The translations under genes were made by a program, and so were the position numbers. A model generated the notes under the pieces. It did no database searches and was not told the origin of the DNA. It saw nothing but the letters and a program-made list of their open reading frames with translations. DNA of 64,000 nucleotides from Cellvibrio sp. (GTDB taxonomy: Bacteria > Pseudomonadota > Gammaproteobacteria > Pseudomonadales > Cellvibrionaceae): positions 496,001 through 560,000 of the forward strand of contig JADJRD010000001.1 in NCBI GenBank assembly GCA_016712405.1, written 5' to 3'. This document shows positions 47,701-58,929 of this stretch, piece by piece. The stretch's first letter is position 1; each line of letters opens with the position of its first letter.

Positions 47701-50700
47701 TATCTAAACCTCGGGATGCTTTGACATATTTCCGGACACGCCTTACATGCTGCTACAGCCTCCTTGGAATAAAGAGCCTTTAACATAGAAGCGTCTTTTC
47801 CTTGTTCTATTATCGATAAAATTAATTTAAATAAAATTAATATATCATCCAGTAACTGATCGCATCCATCATCACCTTCAGGATCATCTTCTGTACAAAC
47901 ACCAGGTCTTGGTTTTGGTCTCGATGGAAAAGGCACAATATTATCTTTAGGCTCCGGACCAAGAACGGGACCATTATCTGGAAAACATATAACGCAAGGC
48001 TGCACACCAGGAGGCAATCGCCAGCCAGGCGTAGTTGCTGGAAGCCGAACCGGAGTTGCTGTCGAAAGTAATCCTAACGGATCAACATTTGAAATTGGAT
48101 TCCCTTCTACATACGCATAAGTATTTATTCCACCTGCTAACCCAATCGGATCACTCTCAATGTAGCGGCCAATCGACGGATCATAATCCCGAAAGTAGTT
48201 GTGGTAGTTCCCCGTCTCGCTATCCAAATACTGTCCCGGAAATCTCGAAAATATTTCAATCGAATTCGATTGATTCGCTGCCAATTTCCCAAAGGGTTCG
48301 TAATCACCCATCCACACGACTTGTTGCGATTGATTGGTGATGACTTGCGGTGTATTCAAATGATCCGTGTGTGCGTAATAAATATTTCCGTTCGCAACAA
48401 AACCAATCAGTTGATTGCCCCAATAAATATATTCACGAGTCGTTACTCCTGCGCCATCGGTCACTGCAATTAACTGCCCAGCTTCGTCGTAGTGATAAAT
48501 TTCTTTTGTGCCGTTGGCTAAAGTTTTCATCACGCGTTGGCCGAGTGGGTTGTAGGTGTAAGTGGCGGCGAGTGCGCCGTCGACATTCACGCTGCTTAAA
48601 CGGTTGGCGTTGTTGAAGCTATTACTGTGCGATTTATTGTCGTCACTGGTGCGTTGTGTTGGGTTACCGGCGGCATCATAAGTGAAGCTGCGGTTGCCGC
48701 TGTTGCGTGTGACGGAAAATAATTGGTTGCTGTTGGTGGCGTATTGATAGGTATCGGTTGCACCATTTTTGGTTTCGCTTAAGCGATTGCCTACTGCATC
48801 GTAAGTGTAAATTAAATTGCCGTAGCCACCCAATGCACTAGTCAAACGATTTAATGCATCGTAATTAAAGGTTTGCGATTGTGTGTTGTTGATATTGTTG
48901 GTGATGCCAGTGATGTTACTGACGGCATCGTAAACATAATCGCGATGTAAAATTCCGCCAACTTGAATAGAAGTGAGTCGATAATTCAAATCATAGTTTT
49001 GCGTGTGCGTTAAACCATTTCCATAGGTAAACGATTGCGCAGGGCCAAATGGCAAATAATTAATTCCTGACACCAATGTGTTTTCAGGCGCACCGCTATT
49101 AGCTCGAGTGCGAATTCCGCTAATTTGACCCAAGGTGTTGTAATCGTAATTCACCCATCGACCATTGGGATATATGATCTGAACAATTCGCCCTGCTGAA
49201 TCATAGGCATATTCCGTTGTGCTATTGAGGTTTGATAATTGCACACGTTTTTTATTGAGCTGACCATCCTGATCGTAAATAAAATCCCAACGCATGGTTG
49301 CAGTCACCAAACTGGTGAGTTTGCCTTTGGCATAAAGGCTATCACTTGCAGACAAAGTAGCGCCGTCATAGAGATACGAAATATTTTCTGCTGAATTGGG
49401 ATATTGAATCCCGGTTAATCGATTTAATAGATCGTATGAATAGGCCTGCGTGATGTTACGGGCATCAGTAGAACTCGTTCGTTTGCCTGATGCATCATAA
49501 ACAAAGGTTGTTTTACCTGTGTCGGGACTGTTGAGCTCAACCAATTCATCAAACGCGTTGTATTTGTAACTGGTTGTGTTGTTACGCGGATCTTTCACAC
49601 TGGTCAGATTACCTTGGGCATCATAGGTGTAATTAATTTTTCCACTCAAGGCATCGGTACGTTGCTTAAATTGATCCAAGCCATCATAAGTTTGACTGGT
49701 GGTTTTATTATTTGCATCCACCTCACTGGTTAAATTACCGGACGCATCATATTTCAACGTAGTGGAATTATTACTGGCATTAATAATATTTTGCACACGC
49801 GATAATGCATCATATACACGTTGTTGTTGATACTTCAGCCCACCGGAATCCGACATGCTGATGTTGGTGATATTGCTGGCTTTATCCAGAGTGTATTCAA
49901 TTTTATTCAATTGCGCGTCGCGAATGCGAATCAACCGGCTGGCATTGTCGTAATCGTATTCAAGATAAACACCATCCGGTTGTGTAACACGAATTAAATT
50001 ACCGACAGGGTCATAAGCATATTGCGTGACAGCAGAACCATGACTCGCCGTTAACAAACGACCACGCAAATCATAAGTGAATTGCATCTGTACATTATTG
50101 GCATCCCGCATTTCTAACACGCGACCATTAGCATCATAACGAGTGTATTGCGTGCTATGCCCTGCTGCATTTGTGATTTGTTTTAAATCACCTTTTCGCC
50201 AATCCGCTGAATCAGACGTGTAATATTCGTAAGTGGTTTCAACACTATTGTTCAGTGCGCTTTGCGGTGTGATAACGGTTAATGTTTTACCCAATTCATT
50301 GTAAGTGTATTGCCACACACGCGGAGCTAATGAAGCGTCCAATGTTGCTGCAAAACCAGAAGCACCATTCACATCCGTTGTAGCTTGCACAACTTTTTTA
50401 CATAACAAAGGTGCTGTCACACTGGCAGGCGCACAACTGAGAATTTGGTTAGCGTTAAATGGATCAGGTTGATTGTTGTAAATATTCGTCGTAATTTTTT
50501 TCGCTTCGGCAATGCGAGTTTTGACTCGCCAATCAGGATGCCATTCAGTGCTGATTTTGCGGATACCGGCGGGGAGAGTTGCATTGGCAGCCAAATAAGG
50601 TAATGAAGCACCAATAGTTAAATAATCAGCTGTTGTTTTTACACCTTCTACACGAACATTTTCCATTTTGTTCAAGTTATATCCGTACTGCGTAACTCTT

Positions 50701-52285
50701 CCATTAAATTCTTTTTTCTGTCTAACCAGGCCATCCGTGTTGTAATCCAAATGTTGTGCACTGGCATTACAACCACTACCTGCGGGTTGGGTTTGTTTTG
50801 ATAGCAAAGCAGTACCATCCGCCAGTCTAAAAATTGATCTTCTCAAGCTCGCCCCATTTGGGTCAACCACATCAGAATACCCAATATTAGATTCAACTCT
50901 AAATTTGTTGACCCCTCCCGCCTGCTCTGTTGTTGTATAGTTAGATTGACTAGCATCGGTCAAATATTTGTACCTCCCATTACGAATAGAACGCTCATCA
51001 ATCTTACCTGTAAGATAACGTACAGATTTTTTCTATAGGTGCTAACGTGCCCCGATTCATTGTACAAATAAGTTTTTAAACTACCATCAGGAAAAACAAC
51101 TTCTGTGAGATTATTGTACTTATCGTATTGATAGTAAATCACATTGCCATCAGGTAATACCGCTTTTTCTATTCGTGATTTTGGATCATAGACAAATTGA
51201 ATACTCCGTCCTTGGTCATCTCGAATATATTCAATTTTATTGCCAGAATACTCATAGTAACGCTCTCGACCTGATGGACTTCTCTGCTTTAAGAGCAATC
51301 CATCATCCGAATAAAAATCTCTCCAGTTATTATCCTTATTGTGAACCCAACCATATTGGTTATTGGATACAAGATTTCCTGCATAATTATTGGTCGCAAT
51401 AAATTTATCGCTAGTTGCTAAATTAAATGTTAGTTTAACACCATTTGGCGCACGAATTATTTTCATATTCGTTAACTTACTACTTGTATATTTAAAGCAA
51501 AACGGAATTGCTGAAGCCACTTGCTCGACAGTAGTCAAGGGTTGCATATATACGCCTGCATAACAGTGCGCATTTTCTACCGACGAATTCAAATTGATCA
51601 TTTGCGACGGAATAGCAAATTGCCAACCAGTTTCCTGATTTTTATAGAATCTTTCTATTTGTAAATTTCCATCCGCTGTAGAGTAGTCAACATCATGTTC
51701 CTGCTTTTGCTCTGTAGCAGAGATTGGATTTCCTAACTGGGGGATAGTTGTATCACAACTCTGAGGGTTATCATCGTTATCTTCCTTCTGACAATATAAA
51801 CCTGACTGACTTGTGGCGTTTCTGAATACTTTGTCGAAAGAGAGATCACACTGTGGACTTGATTTCAAATCACCATCTTCACACTCATCAATTGGAACCG
51901 TTTCTGTTTTAGTCTCAACTAAGTGAGTTCCGGTATTGCCAGTGCTACTCTGCAGAACCAAAATATATTTTCGTGTTGTTTTAGTGCAACTTCCAGTGAA
52001 TCTATATTTGGCAGATTTGTCCAAGGGGTTATCAATTCCTGATTGCACATAACCTGAGGCAATCGATTGTTTACAGGGCGACGATGTAGTAGCCATACAT
52101 GCTGTATATTGCTTTGCTTGCTCTCCATTAAAGGCATCGATTACCTCCTGAATATTTTCGGTCCCATTAATTTTAGCCTCGGAACTATAGTAAATCACAA
52201 CGGGCTCAGTCTCTATTTCATCAGCAAACAAAAATGATGAGAAAATGAATGCGATTAAACACAAAATTTTGCACCACATGCGCAT
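47700..52285 (-). CDS. Secreted RHS-repeat protein with C-terminal toxin-like tip (frameshifted)
   Basis: About 1528 residues across two frames (50960-52285 and 47700-50963). ATG 52285 has AGGAG eight bases upstream and encodes a Sec signal peptide (ILCLIAFIFSSFLFADE). Next come a roughly 200-residue Cys-containing domain, a DUF6531-like start, many YD/RHS repeats and the conserved core RDYDPSIGRYIESDPIGLAGG with the NPISNVDPLGL boundary. After that lie about 130 variable residues (CTEDDPEGDDGCDQLLDDIL and a Cys-rich end CKACPEIC), the expected toxin tip. One extra A in the A6 run (plus-strand T-run 51027-51032) joins the frames (YRKKSVRYLTGKIDERS). The Sec signal, not a PAAR domain, suggests export to the surface. 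Confidence 0.85.
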
Positions 52286-52473
52286 AGATAACACTCCTAT
52301 TAATATCCTATTGAAAATTAGGAAAGCAAAAAATTAGCTAAACAATTACTTCGAACTAAAAAAATACTAGCGTTAAACCCACCCTTGTTGATTTTAACCG
52401 TTAATTTTAAGTCTAATTTGAGTTACCTTTTAATGCAAGCTACTACGACTCTGACAAACAGGACAAGCCTTTC

Positions 52474-52755
52474 TTACTCATCAAACATCTGAATCACATA
52501 ACCTTCTTTAAGTGCAGTCGCCATAGTTTTATCAGCGGCAATTACACGTGGATCAGTTGTTAAATGACTAGGGACTAATTTTCGTTTTTCGATATCGACA
52601 TCCATAAAACCAGCGCGTATTAAATAAATTTTACAGAGCTGCTCAGCACCATAAAGATCAACAAAATTAATGTAGACAATAAAAGGGACTAGTTGGCCCT
52701 CTTTAAGATCATCGAATGTTTTTTTTGCGCGTGCGTTTACTGAAAAAATGTACAT
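52474..52755 (-). CDS. Conserved hypothetical protein
   Basis: 93 residues, soluble, with alternating strand and helix (FSVNARAKKTFDDLKEGQLV; IYLIRAGFMDVDIEKRKLV). No recognised domain. It lies between the rhs gene and rapA with its own weak AGAG ribosome site. A family-B repeat separates it from rapA. Confidence 0.5.
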   Translation of the reverse strand: MYIFSVNARAKKTFDDLKEGQLVPFIVYINFVDLYGAEQLCKIYLIRAGFMDVDIEKRKLVPSHLTTDPRVIAADKTMATALKEGYVIQMFDE

Positions 52756-52786
52756 GGGTTTTTCTCTTTTTTGTTGAATTCACATA

Positions 52787-52861
52787 GACCCCTCCTAACC
52801 TCCCCCTTACCAGAGGGAGAAACATTCCCCTCCCCTGGTAAGGGGAGGGTTAGGTGGGGTC
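52787..52861. repeat. Palindromic repeat, family B, copy 4
   Basis: About 75 bases, ends GACCCCTCCTAACCTCCCC and GGGAGGGTTAGGTGGGGTC, located between the rapA stop and the upstream-lying hypothetical gene. Intergenic, unlike the mnmC copy. Confidence 0.85.
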
Positions 52862-52867
52862 AAAAAA

Positions 52868-55818
52868 CTAAATTGTCATTATCACGCGCAAGGAATCCAA
52901 ACGAATTTTTGCCAGGCTTAAAAAATGTAAGCTAGCTGCCATACGCTGTTGAAGATAATCAATCTCTTCTTGCCTTACATTAGGGTTTACTTGTCGCAAG
53001 GCTTGCAGGCGTGAAATTTCATTATTCATTTCAGATTTAACAGCGTCTTGCGCTGATTGAATCAAACTCTCTTGTTTATTCTGCGTAATGTTTTCTGCTT
53101 CTTGTAACATAGTAATTAACTGTGGGCGAGCGTGGCGCACGAGATCTTGTGCGTTATTACGCGGCACTTTTTGCAGTAATTTATTGAGCTGATTCGCCGC
53201 TAAAAAGCCTGAGTAGTCTTTGCCTTTCTCATCCAGAACGACTCGCAAAAGTGATTCCGGCATAAAGCGGAATAACTGTAGTTCAGCGGGGGCTGCACAA
53301 TGCAACACAAAAATCGCTTCCAACAATAACCCACCCGGTTTGAGCGGCGGAAGTTTTAAAGTACAAAATGCGGTATTGCCAAATTCACTTTGCAAAATTA
53401 AATCCTGCGCACCACGAACTAACGGATGCTCCCAGGTAATAAATTGCATATCTTCGCGTGACAAGGCTTGCTCGCGTTCATAAGTAATCGTTAAACCCGA
53501 TTCGGGTAATCCCGGAAATTGTTCAACTCGCATATGATCGCTGGGATGTAATACCAAACTTTTTTCACTGTGTTTTTCAGAATCTATGCCGAAACTATCA
53601 AAAACCTGCTCCATATAAGCGGGCAATCGTGAATTAGCATCGTTAGTGGCTAATGCATCTACCAAGGCTTTGGCTTCGAGTGGCTTGCAGGAATTTAATT
53701 CCAATAATTTGTCTCGTCCTGCTTGTAATTTTTCTACTAACTCATCGGCAAAACTTTTAGTGCGACCCAGCAAATCATCAAAACTGTCCGGTCTAGCATT
53801 CACTAAAGCTGGCAACAACCCTTCGACAAATTCACTGTAAACACCCTGCCCTATTGCGCAGGTTTTTTCCAACGCATTTAATCCTTGGTGATACCAACTT
53901 AATAATTTTTCTTGCGCGGTGTGTTGATAAAATGGCGCATGGATATTCACTGTTTCCTTTTGCCCTATACGATCCAATCGACCTATGCGCTGTTCTAATA
54001 GATCAGGATTCAAAGGCAAATCAAATAACACCAAATGATGCGCAAATTGGAAGTTTCGCCCTTCACTGCCAATTTCAGAACAAACGAGTAATTGAGCACC
54101 ATCTTCCTGATCGGCGAAATAGGCTGCAGCCCTATCCCGCTCAATGAGATTCAAACCTTCATGGAAAACTGCCGTCGCAAAACCTTTGCGTAAACGCAAA
54201 TAATCTTCTAAAGATTGAGCGGTATCGGCCTTCGCACAAATGACCAGAATTTTTTTGCGCTTGTGTTGACGCAACCATTCACTCAACCAGTTCACTCGTG
54301 GGTCTTGCAACCACCAATCGGTTTCGGTTTTTGTTGCCAGTAATGTTCTGCTTGAATTTGATTTTCTAAAGGTAAGGATTGAATAGCGAGTAAATCCTCA
54401 TCGGATACCACTAATGGATAATGGTGCAATAATCGCGATGGAAAACCACTGACTGAATTACGGGTATTGCGAAATAGAACACGACCTGTTCCATGTCGAT
54501 CCAACAAATAGTCTATCGTTTTATCAATTGCTAATTCAAACGAGGTTTCGGCGAGTTGAGTTAGTTCTTGAAGACTGGATTGGGGTAAATACTTCAGCAA
54601 GTGTTTTAATACGGCATCTGGAAATTGATCAGCGGTTATTTTGATTTCCAAAAGCTGTTGAACCAATTGATTTAATGGCTGATAAGACGCTTGTTCATCA
54701 ATTAATTTTTGCAAATCAAAATAACGATCCGGGTCCAGTAAACGTAAACGCGCAAAATGACTTTCAATACCCAATTGTTCGGGTGTTGCAGTTAGCAGCA
54801 ATAACCCTTTTGATTTTTTAGCTAGACCTTCTACACAGGCATAAGCCTTACTGGCTTTAGCTTCCCCTTGTTTGTTGGTTGTCCAGGTTAAATGATGTGC
54901 CTCATCAACCAACAACAAATCCCATTCGGTTTCCAAAGCTTGTTGGTAGCGATAATTATTTTTGGTTAAAAAATCGAGAGAGCAAATAATTAATTGTGCA
55001 GTTTCAAACGGGTTAATGTTATTCGCAGTTTTTTCGGTGTCATCAACATAATCATCGACATAATCAACCGATTCTTCAACACTATCCAAACCACAAATGG
55101 CATTGCAACGGGCTTCATCTAACAAGGTAAATGCCAAATTAAATCGACGCAACATTTCAACTAACCACTGATGCTGCAATGTTGCAGGCCCTAGAATTAA
55201 TGCGCGCTCAACACGACCCGTCATTAATTGTTGATGCAATATCAAACCCGCTTCAATCGTTTTACCCAAACCCACTTCGTCTGCTAACAAAACGCGAGGC
55301 GCGTAGCGTTGTGCAACTTGATTGGCGATATAGAGTTGATGCGGCAATAACTGGACACGTGGGCCGGCCAATCCCATTATCGAGGATTGTCTATGTTGGT
55401 TTTGAAAATCGAGCGTGAGGTATCGCAAATAAAAATGTTCGTGTTTATCGATTTGCCCTGCAAATAATCGGTCGCGCGGCGTGCTGAATTGAACAAAACT
55501 ATCTAATTCAAATTCGGGAAATACAATTTCTTCATCATCTTTGGTTAGACCGGTATAAAGTAAACAACCTGCTTGCTCAACCACTTTGGTTAATTTCACT
55601 TTGGTTCCATTTTGATGACGAACCTGTTCACCCACCTCATATTTAACGCGACTGATCGGCGCATTATCGACCGCATATGTTCGACGTTCACCGGCATCAG
55701 GAAAACTGAGCGTCAATCGTCGATTGGCTAAATCCAGTACTATCCCCAACCCCAGATCTGCTTCAGATTCACTAATCCAACGTTGACCAATTACATATTG
55801 CACTTTACTCACAGACAA
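52868..55818 (-). CDS. rapA: RNA polymerase-associated helicase RapA (frameshifted)
   Basis: SWI2/SNF2-family ATPase that recycles RNA polymerase. Frames 54292-55818 and 52868-54310 give about 983 residues, close to the usual 968. The first half has N-terminal Tudor-like domains, Walker A LADEVGLGKTIEAGLI and DEAHH box LLVDEAHHLTW. The second half has helicase motifs ICAKADTAQSLEDYL and QRIGRLDRIGQ, and the C-terminal RapA domain. One A added to the A5 run (plus-strand T-run 54328-54332) restores QQKTETDWWLQDPRVNWLSE across the break. Confidence 0.9.
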
Positions 55819-55948
55819 TCCTCAAACATCAACTACACAAAGGGCGCGCATCATAAAAGGTTTTATTCTGATATGCAGCCAAAGACTGACTTTAATCGGG
55901 CTATTGCATGCATTAGAATCGCGCCACAACTCAATAACGGGAAAGATC

Positions 55949-56902
55949 ATGCATATAACGCCATTCGACAACCTTAGCAAACATGCTCTTGAAGATCTGA
56001 TCAAACCCCACCCCTACTTGGCCCTCACCAACAGCAAACAACATTATCCCGATTCAAAAGGCTCTGGCCTACCATTGTTGCTCGTTAACACTGAGATCTG
56101 CAGTGCGGTTATTTCGTGACAAGCGGCACACTTACTGGAATTCAAATCTATCGATTCTGATCCACTACTTTGGTTGAGCCCAAACTGTGACTTTACTCCC
56201 GGCGCTGCATTACGCGGAGGCGTTCCGCTTTGTTTGCCCTGGTTCGGCGTACACCCCACAGATCCACACAAACCCAAACATGGTTTTGCACGAAATCAAT
56301 TCTGGCAATTAGGTGAAGCGCATTTAAAAGCCGATGGCCAAGTCGAATTGGAGTTTTTATTTGTCAGCGAAGCCAATGAACTTTTTCCCTACGACTTTTC
56401 TGTTGAGCTGCGCATGATATTAGGGCATCAAGTGACAATGGAATTGACCGTCAACAATACAGATTCTGAAGCTTTTTCTTTCAGTTGGGCGCTGCATAAC
56501 TACTACAAAATCAATCAACTGAATCAAACAAAAGTGCTAGGTTTAACTAACCGCACTTATTTGGATAATCTCGAAGGTTTAATTGAAAAAACTCAAACAA
56601 CCGATGTGAACTTTCCTGGTGCAGTGGACAGAGTTTATCTGGATATTGCCAACCCTCTTGTAATTGATATGGGCAACTCCAATTCACAGAATATTGAAAT
56701 CACACATGAAAACTGCCCAAGTGTAGTCGTTTGGAACCCAGGCAGCGAAGCAGCCGCTAAGATCACCGACATAGGGGCCAATCAAGAAGCGTTTTATATT
56801 TGTGTCGAACGTGGCGCAGTTCGGAGCGAAGCATGGGTTTTGGAAGCCGGCTCCAGCGCCAGCGCCAAGGTGAGCTTTTTCGCCACACCATCCCACTCGT
56901 GA
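55949..56902 (+). CDS. D-hexose-6-phosphate mutarotase-like (YeaD family), interrupted by in-frame TGA
   Basis: 317-codon frame from ATG 55949 (GGGA upstream), interrupted by TGA at 56117-56119 (codon 57). The same frame continues on both sides with family-typical sequence: before it SGLPLLLVNTEICSAVIS, after it QAAHLLEFKSIDSDPLLWLS and GAALRGGVPLCLPWFGVHP, the signature of the aldose-1-epimerase-like hexose-6-phosphate mutarotases. Active-site His in HGFAR and HNYY are present. A CGA or TGG codon would repair it. A downstream start near 56174 would lack part of the fold. Confidence 0.75.
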
Positions 56903-57041
56903 CCACCATCACATTTTTCAGCAATTAAGCTATGAGCCTATTTGCAGATTGTTATGATGCAACAGCCTTGATACCGCTACCATTGGGTATCAGGGTAGAT
57001 AACTAAACTAACTAATAACCACTAGACTATGGGGCCTCAAA

Positions 57042-57383
57042 ATGTCTGAAACTAAATCTTCTACCGGGATGGAACAAAATATTGCCAGTTTGCTCTGCTA
57101 TGTTTTAGGTTTTATTACCGGAATAGTTTTTATACTGATTGAAAAAGATAACAAGGTAGTTCGCTTTCATGCGTTTCAATCTCTCTTCACCTTTTTACCG
57201 CTGTTTATATTGCAATATGTGTTGGCGATTGTTTTGGGAGCCATTCTCCCTGGAATTGTATTTACATTAATCTCTTTAGCTCTCTTAGGGCTTATGATTT
57301 TCCTTATAGTGAAAGCGTTCCAAAATCAAATGATCAAATTGCCTATAGTCGGTGATTTGGCAGCGAAACAAGCCGGCGTTTAA
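57042..57383 (+). CDS. DUF4870 family membrane protein
   Basis: 113 residues: a short polar N-terminus, then three helices (about 16-34, 49-75 and 78-97) with the DUF4870 pattern ASLLCYVLGFITGIVFILIEKD and VRFHAFQS. Function unknown. Convergent with fldA across a shared terminator. Confidence 0.85.
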   Translation: MSETKSSTGMEQNIASLLCYVLGFITGIVFILIEKDNKVVRFHAFQSLFTFLPLFILQYVLAIVLGAILPGIVFTLISLALLGLMIFLIVKAFQNQMIKLPIVGDLAAKQAGV

Positions 57384-57392
57384 TCTAAAACG

Positions 57393-57430
57393 CAATAAAA
57401 AAGGCTGCAAAATGCAGCCTTTTTTATTGC
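57393..57430. terminator. Bidirectional intrinsic terminator
   Basis: GGCTGCA and TGCAGCC around an AAA loop, with an A6 run before and T5 run after, extended by GCAAT/ATTGC. It serves both the DUF4870 gene and the convergent fldA gene. Confidence 0.9.
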
Positions 57431-57437
57431 TTATTGA

Positions 57438-57977
57438 TTAATCATCTAAGGGCTTAACTGAAAAATCCAAAGCAAACTCTTCTTGAAGTTGTTCGCACCA
57501 ACGATTCAATCTTTCTGTCGTCAGATCTTCTTGTTGGTCCTCATCCAGTGCAAGCCCCACAAATAAATCTGTTTCTGGAATTTGCGCTTTGGAGGCTTCG
57601 AATTCATAACCTTCTGTAGACCAATGACCAATAATAATTGCACCATTTTGCACAATCACATCATGCAACATGCCCATAGCATCCAGAAAATAATCACCAT
57701 AACCAAACTGATCGCCTAATCCATACAAAGCAACGGTTTTACCGGCGAAATTCACGGCTGAAATATCATCCCAAAATTCTTCCCAGTCAGACTGGATCTG
57801 ACCAAAATCCCAAGTGGGGATACCTAAAATAATCTGGTTATAACGAGCAAAATCCAATTGAGTAACATCGGCTATATCATGCACATCCAGATTTTCACTG
57901 CCAAAACGTTGTTGAATTCGATAGGCTACACGTTCGGTATTACCTTCATCACTACCAAAAAAAAGACCTATGGCCAC
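57438..57977 (-). CDS. fldA: Flavodoxin FldA-type
   Basis: 179 residues from GTG 57977, chosen because GAGG lies five bases upstream and the product starts at the family's first strand (VAIGLFFGSDEGNTE); the open frame extends uselessly to 58127. FMN loops: FGSDEGNTE, GIPTWDFGQIQSDW and YGLGDQFGYGDYF. Long-chain flavodoxin, an FMN electron carrier in the cytoplasm. It is distinct from the FldB-like copy at 40.1 kb. Confidence 0.87.
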   Translation of the reverse strand: MAIGLFFGSDEGNTERVAYRIQQRFGSENLDVHDIADVTQLDFARYNQIILGIPTWDFGQIQSDWEEFWDDISAVNFAGKTVALYGLGDQFGYGDYFLDAMGMLHDVIVQNGAIIIGHWSTEGYEFEASKAQIPETDLFVGLALDEDQQEDLTTERLNRWCEQLQEEFALDFSVKPLDD

Positions 57978-58203
57978 ACACACCTCAGAGGAGTAAAAAA
58001 CAGGCCGCGGATTTTCCCAACAAAGGCTTTTGCTTGCAAGCATCCGATCAAACTTCATGAGCGAAAATAGAGGTATAGTGTTATTGGTTATCCGGCCTAT
58101 ACTGTTAAGAATCGTTAGTAAACTCACAAGCTGAATGACTGATTAGCCCTGCTAATGCAAACTTTGGCACCTTTTAAAACCCAGGCTATCCACAGGATCC
58201 AGA

Positions 58204-58911
58204 ATGAAAAACAGCCCCAACCTATTATTGATTGATGATGACATCGAATTGTGCAACTTATTAGGTGAATATTTGACTGCCGAGGGATTTCAATACACAG
58301 CAGTACATGATGGACAAACCGCGCTGGACGTTACCAGTAAACAACATTTCGATCTCATTATTCTCGATGTTATGTTGCCGCAACGCAGCGGTTTTGACGT
58401 GTTGAAAACCTTGCGCTTATCAGATCAAACACCTGTGATTATGTTAACAGCCAAGGGCGATACTGTTGATCGCGTCGTGGGCTTGGAAATTGGCGCGGAT
58501 GACTATTTAGCCAAACCCTGTGATCCCCGTGAATTAGTAGCCCGAATTCGTGCACTCTTGCGTCGCACCTCTCATATTCAACAAACCAGTGCCTCACCAG
58601 AAAAATTAATTTCTGGAAAAATTATATTAAATTTAGGAACTCGCTCAGCCAGCTGGGACAATCAGGACGTGAATCTAACAGGAACCGAATTCAGTGTTTT
58701 AGAAATTCTCGTACGCCGCGCCGGACAAGTGATCAGCAAAGATGAAATGACAGAGCAAGCATTGAATCGAAAACTCACACCTTATGATCGCAGTATTGAT
58801 GTGCACGTCAGCAATATTCGTAAAAAAATTACCCAAGCAGGCTGCCAACGTGAATTAATTATTAATGTTCGTGGTGCTGGCTATATGCTGACGCTTTCTG
58901 ATACTGAATAA
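58204..58911 (+). CDS. cpxR: CpxR-like OmpR-family response regulator
   Basis: 235 residues. Receiver domain with D11-D13 acidic cluster, phospho-acceptor Asp55 (LIILDVMLP) and AKPCDP lysine loop. Winged-helix DNA-binding domain follows from about residue 135 and ends NVRGAGYML. The sequence style fits CpxR, the envelope-stress regulator. It is followed 18 bases later by its kinase. Confidence 0.8.
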   Translation: MKNSPNLLLIDDDIELCNLLGEYLTAEGFQYTAVHDGQTALDVTSKQHFDLIILDVMLPQRSGFDVLKTLRLSDQTPVIMLTAKGDTVDRVVGLEIGADDYLAKPCDPRELVARIRALLRRTSHIQQTSASPEKLISGKIILNLGTRSASWDNQDVNLTGTEFSVLEILVRRAGQVISKDEMTEQALNRKLTPYDRSIDVHVSNIRKKITQAGCQRELIINVRGAGYMLTLSDTE

Positions 58912-58929
58912 AACGCAAGACATATTACA

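Noticed and set aside
50960..51040. Programmed ribosomal frameshifting in the rhs gene or other split genes
   Set aside because: The breaks occur in unrelated genes at ordinary short runs with no slippery heptamer plus pseudoknot pattern, and each is fixed by one extra base. A shared technical or mutational cause is simpler.
56117..56119. TGA recoded as selenocysteine or tryptophan
   Set aside because: The family has no selenoprotein members that I know of, no hairpin follows the codon, and other genes here use TGA as an ordinary stop.
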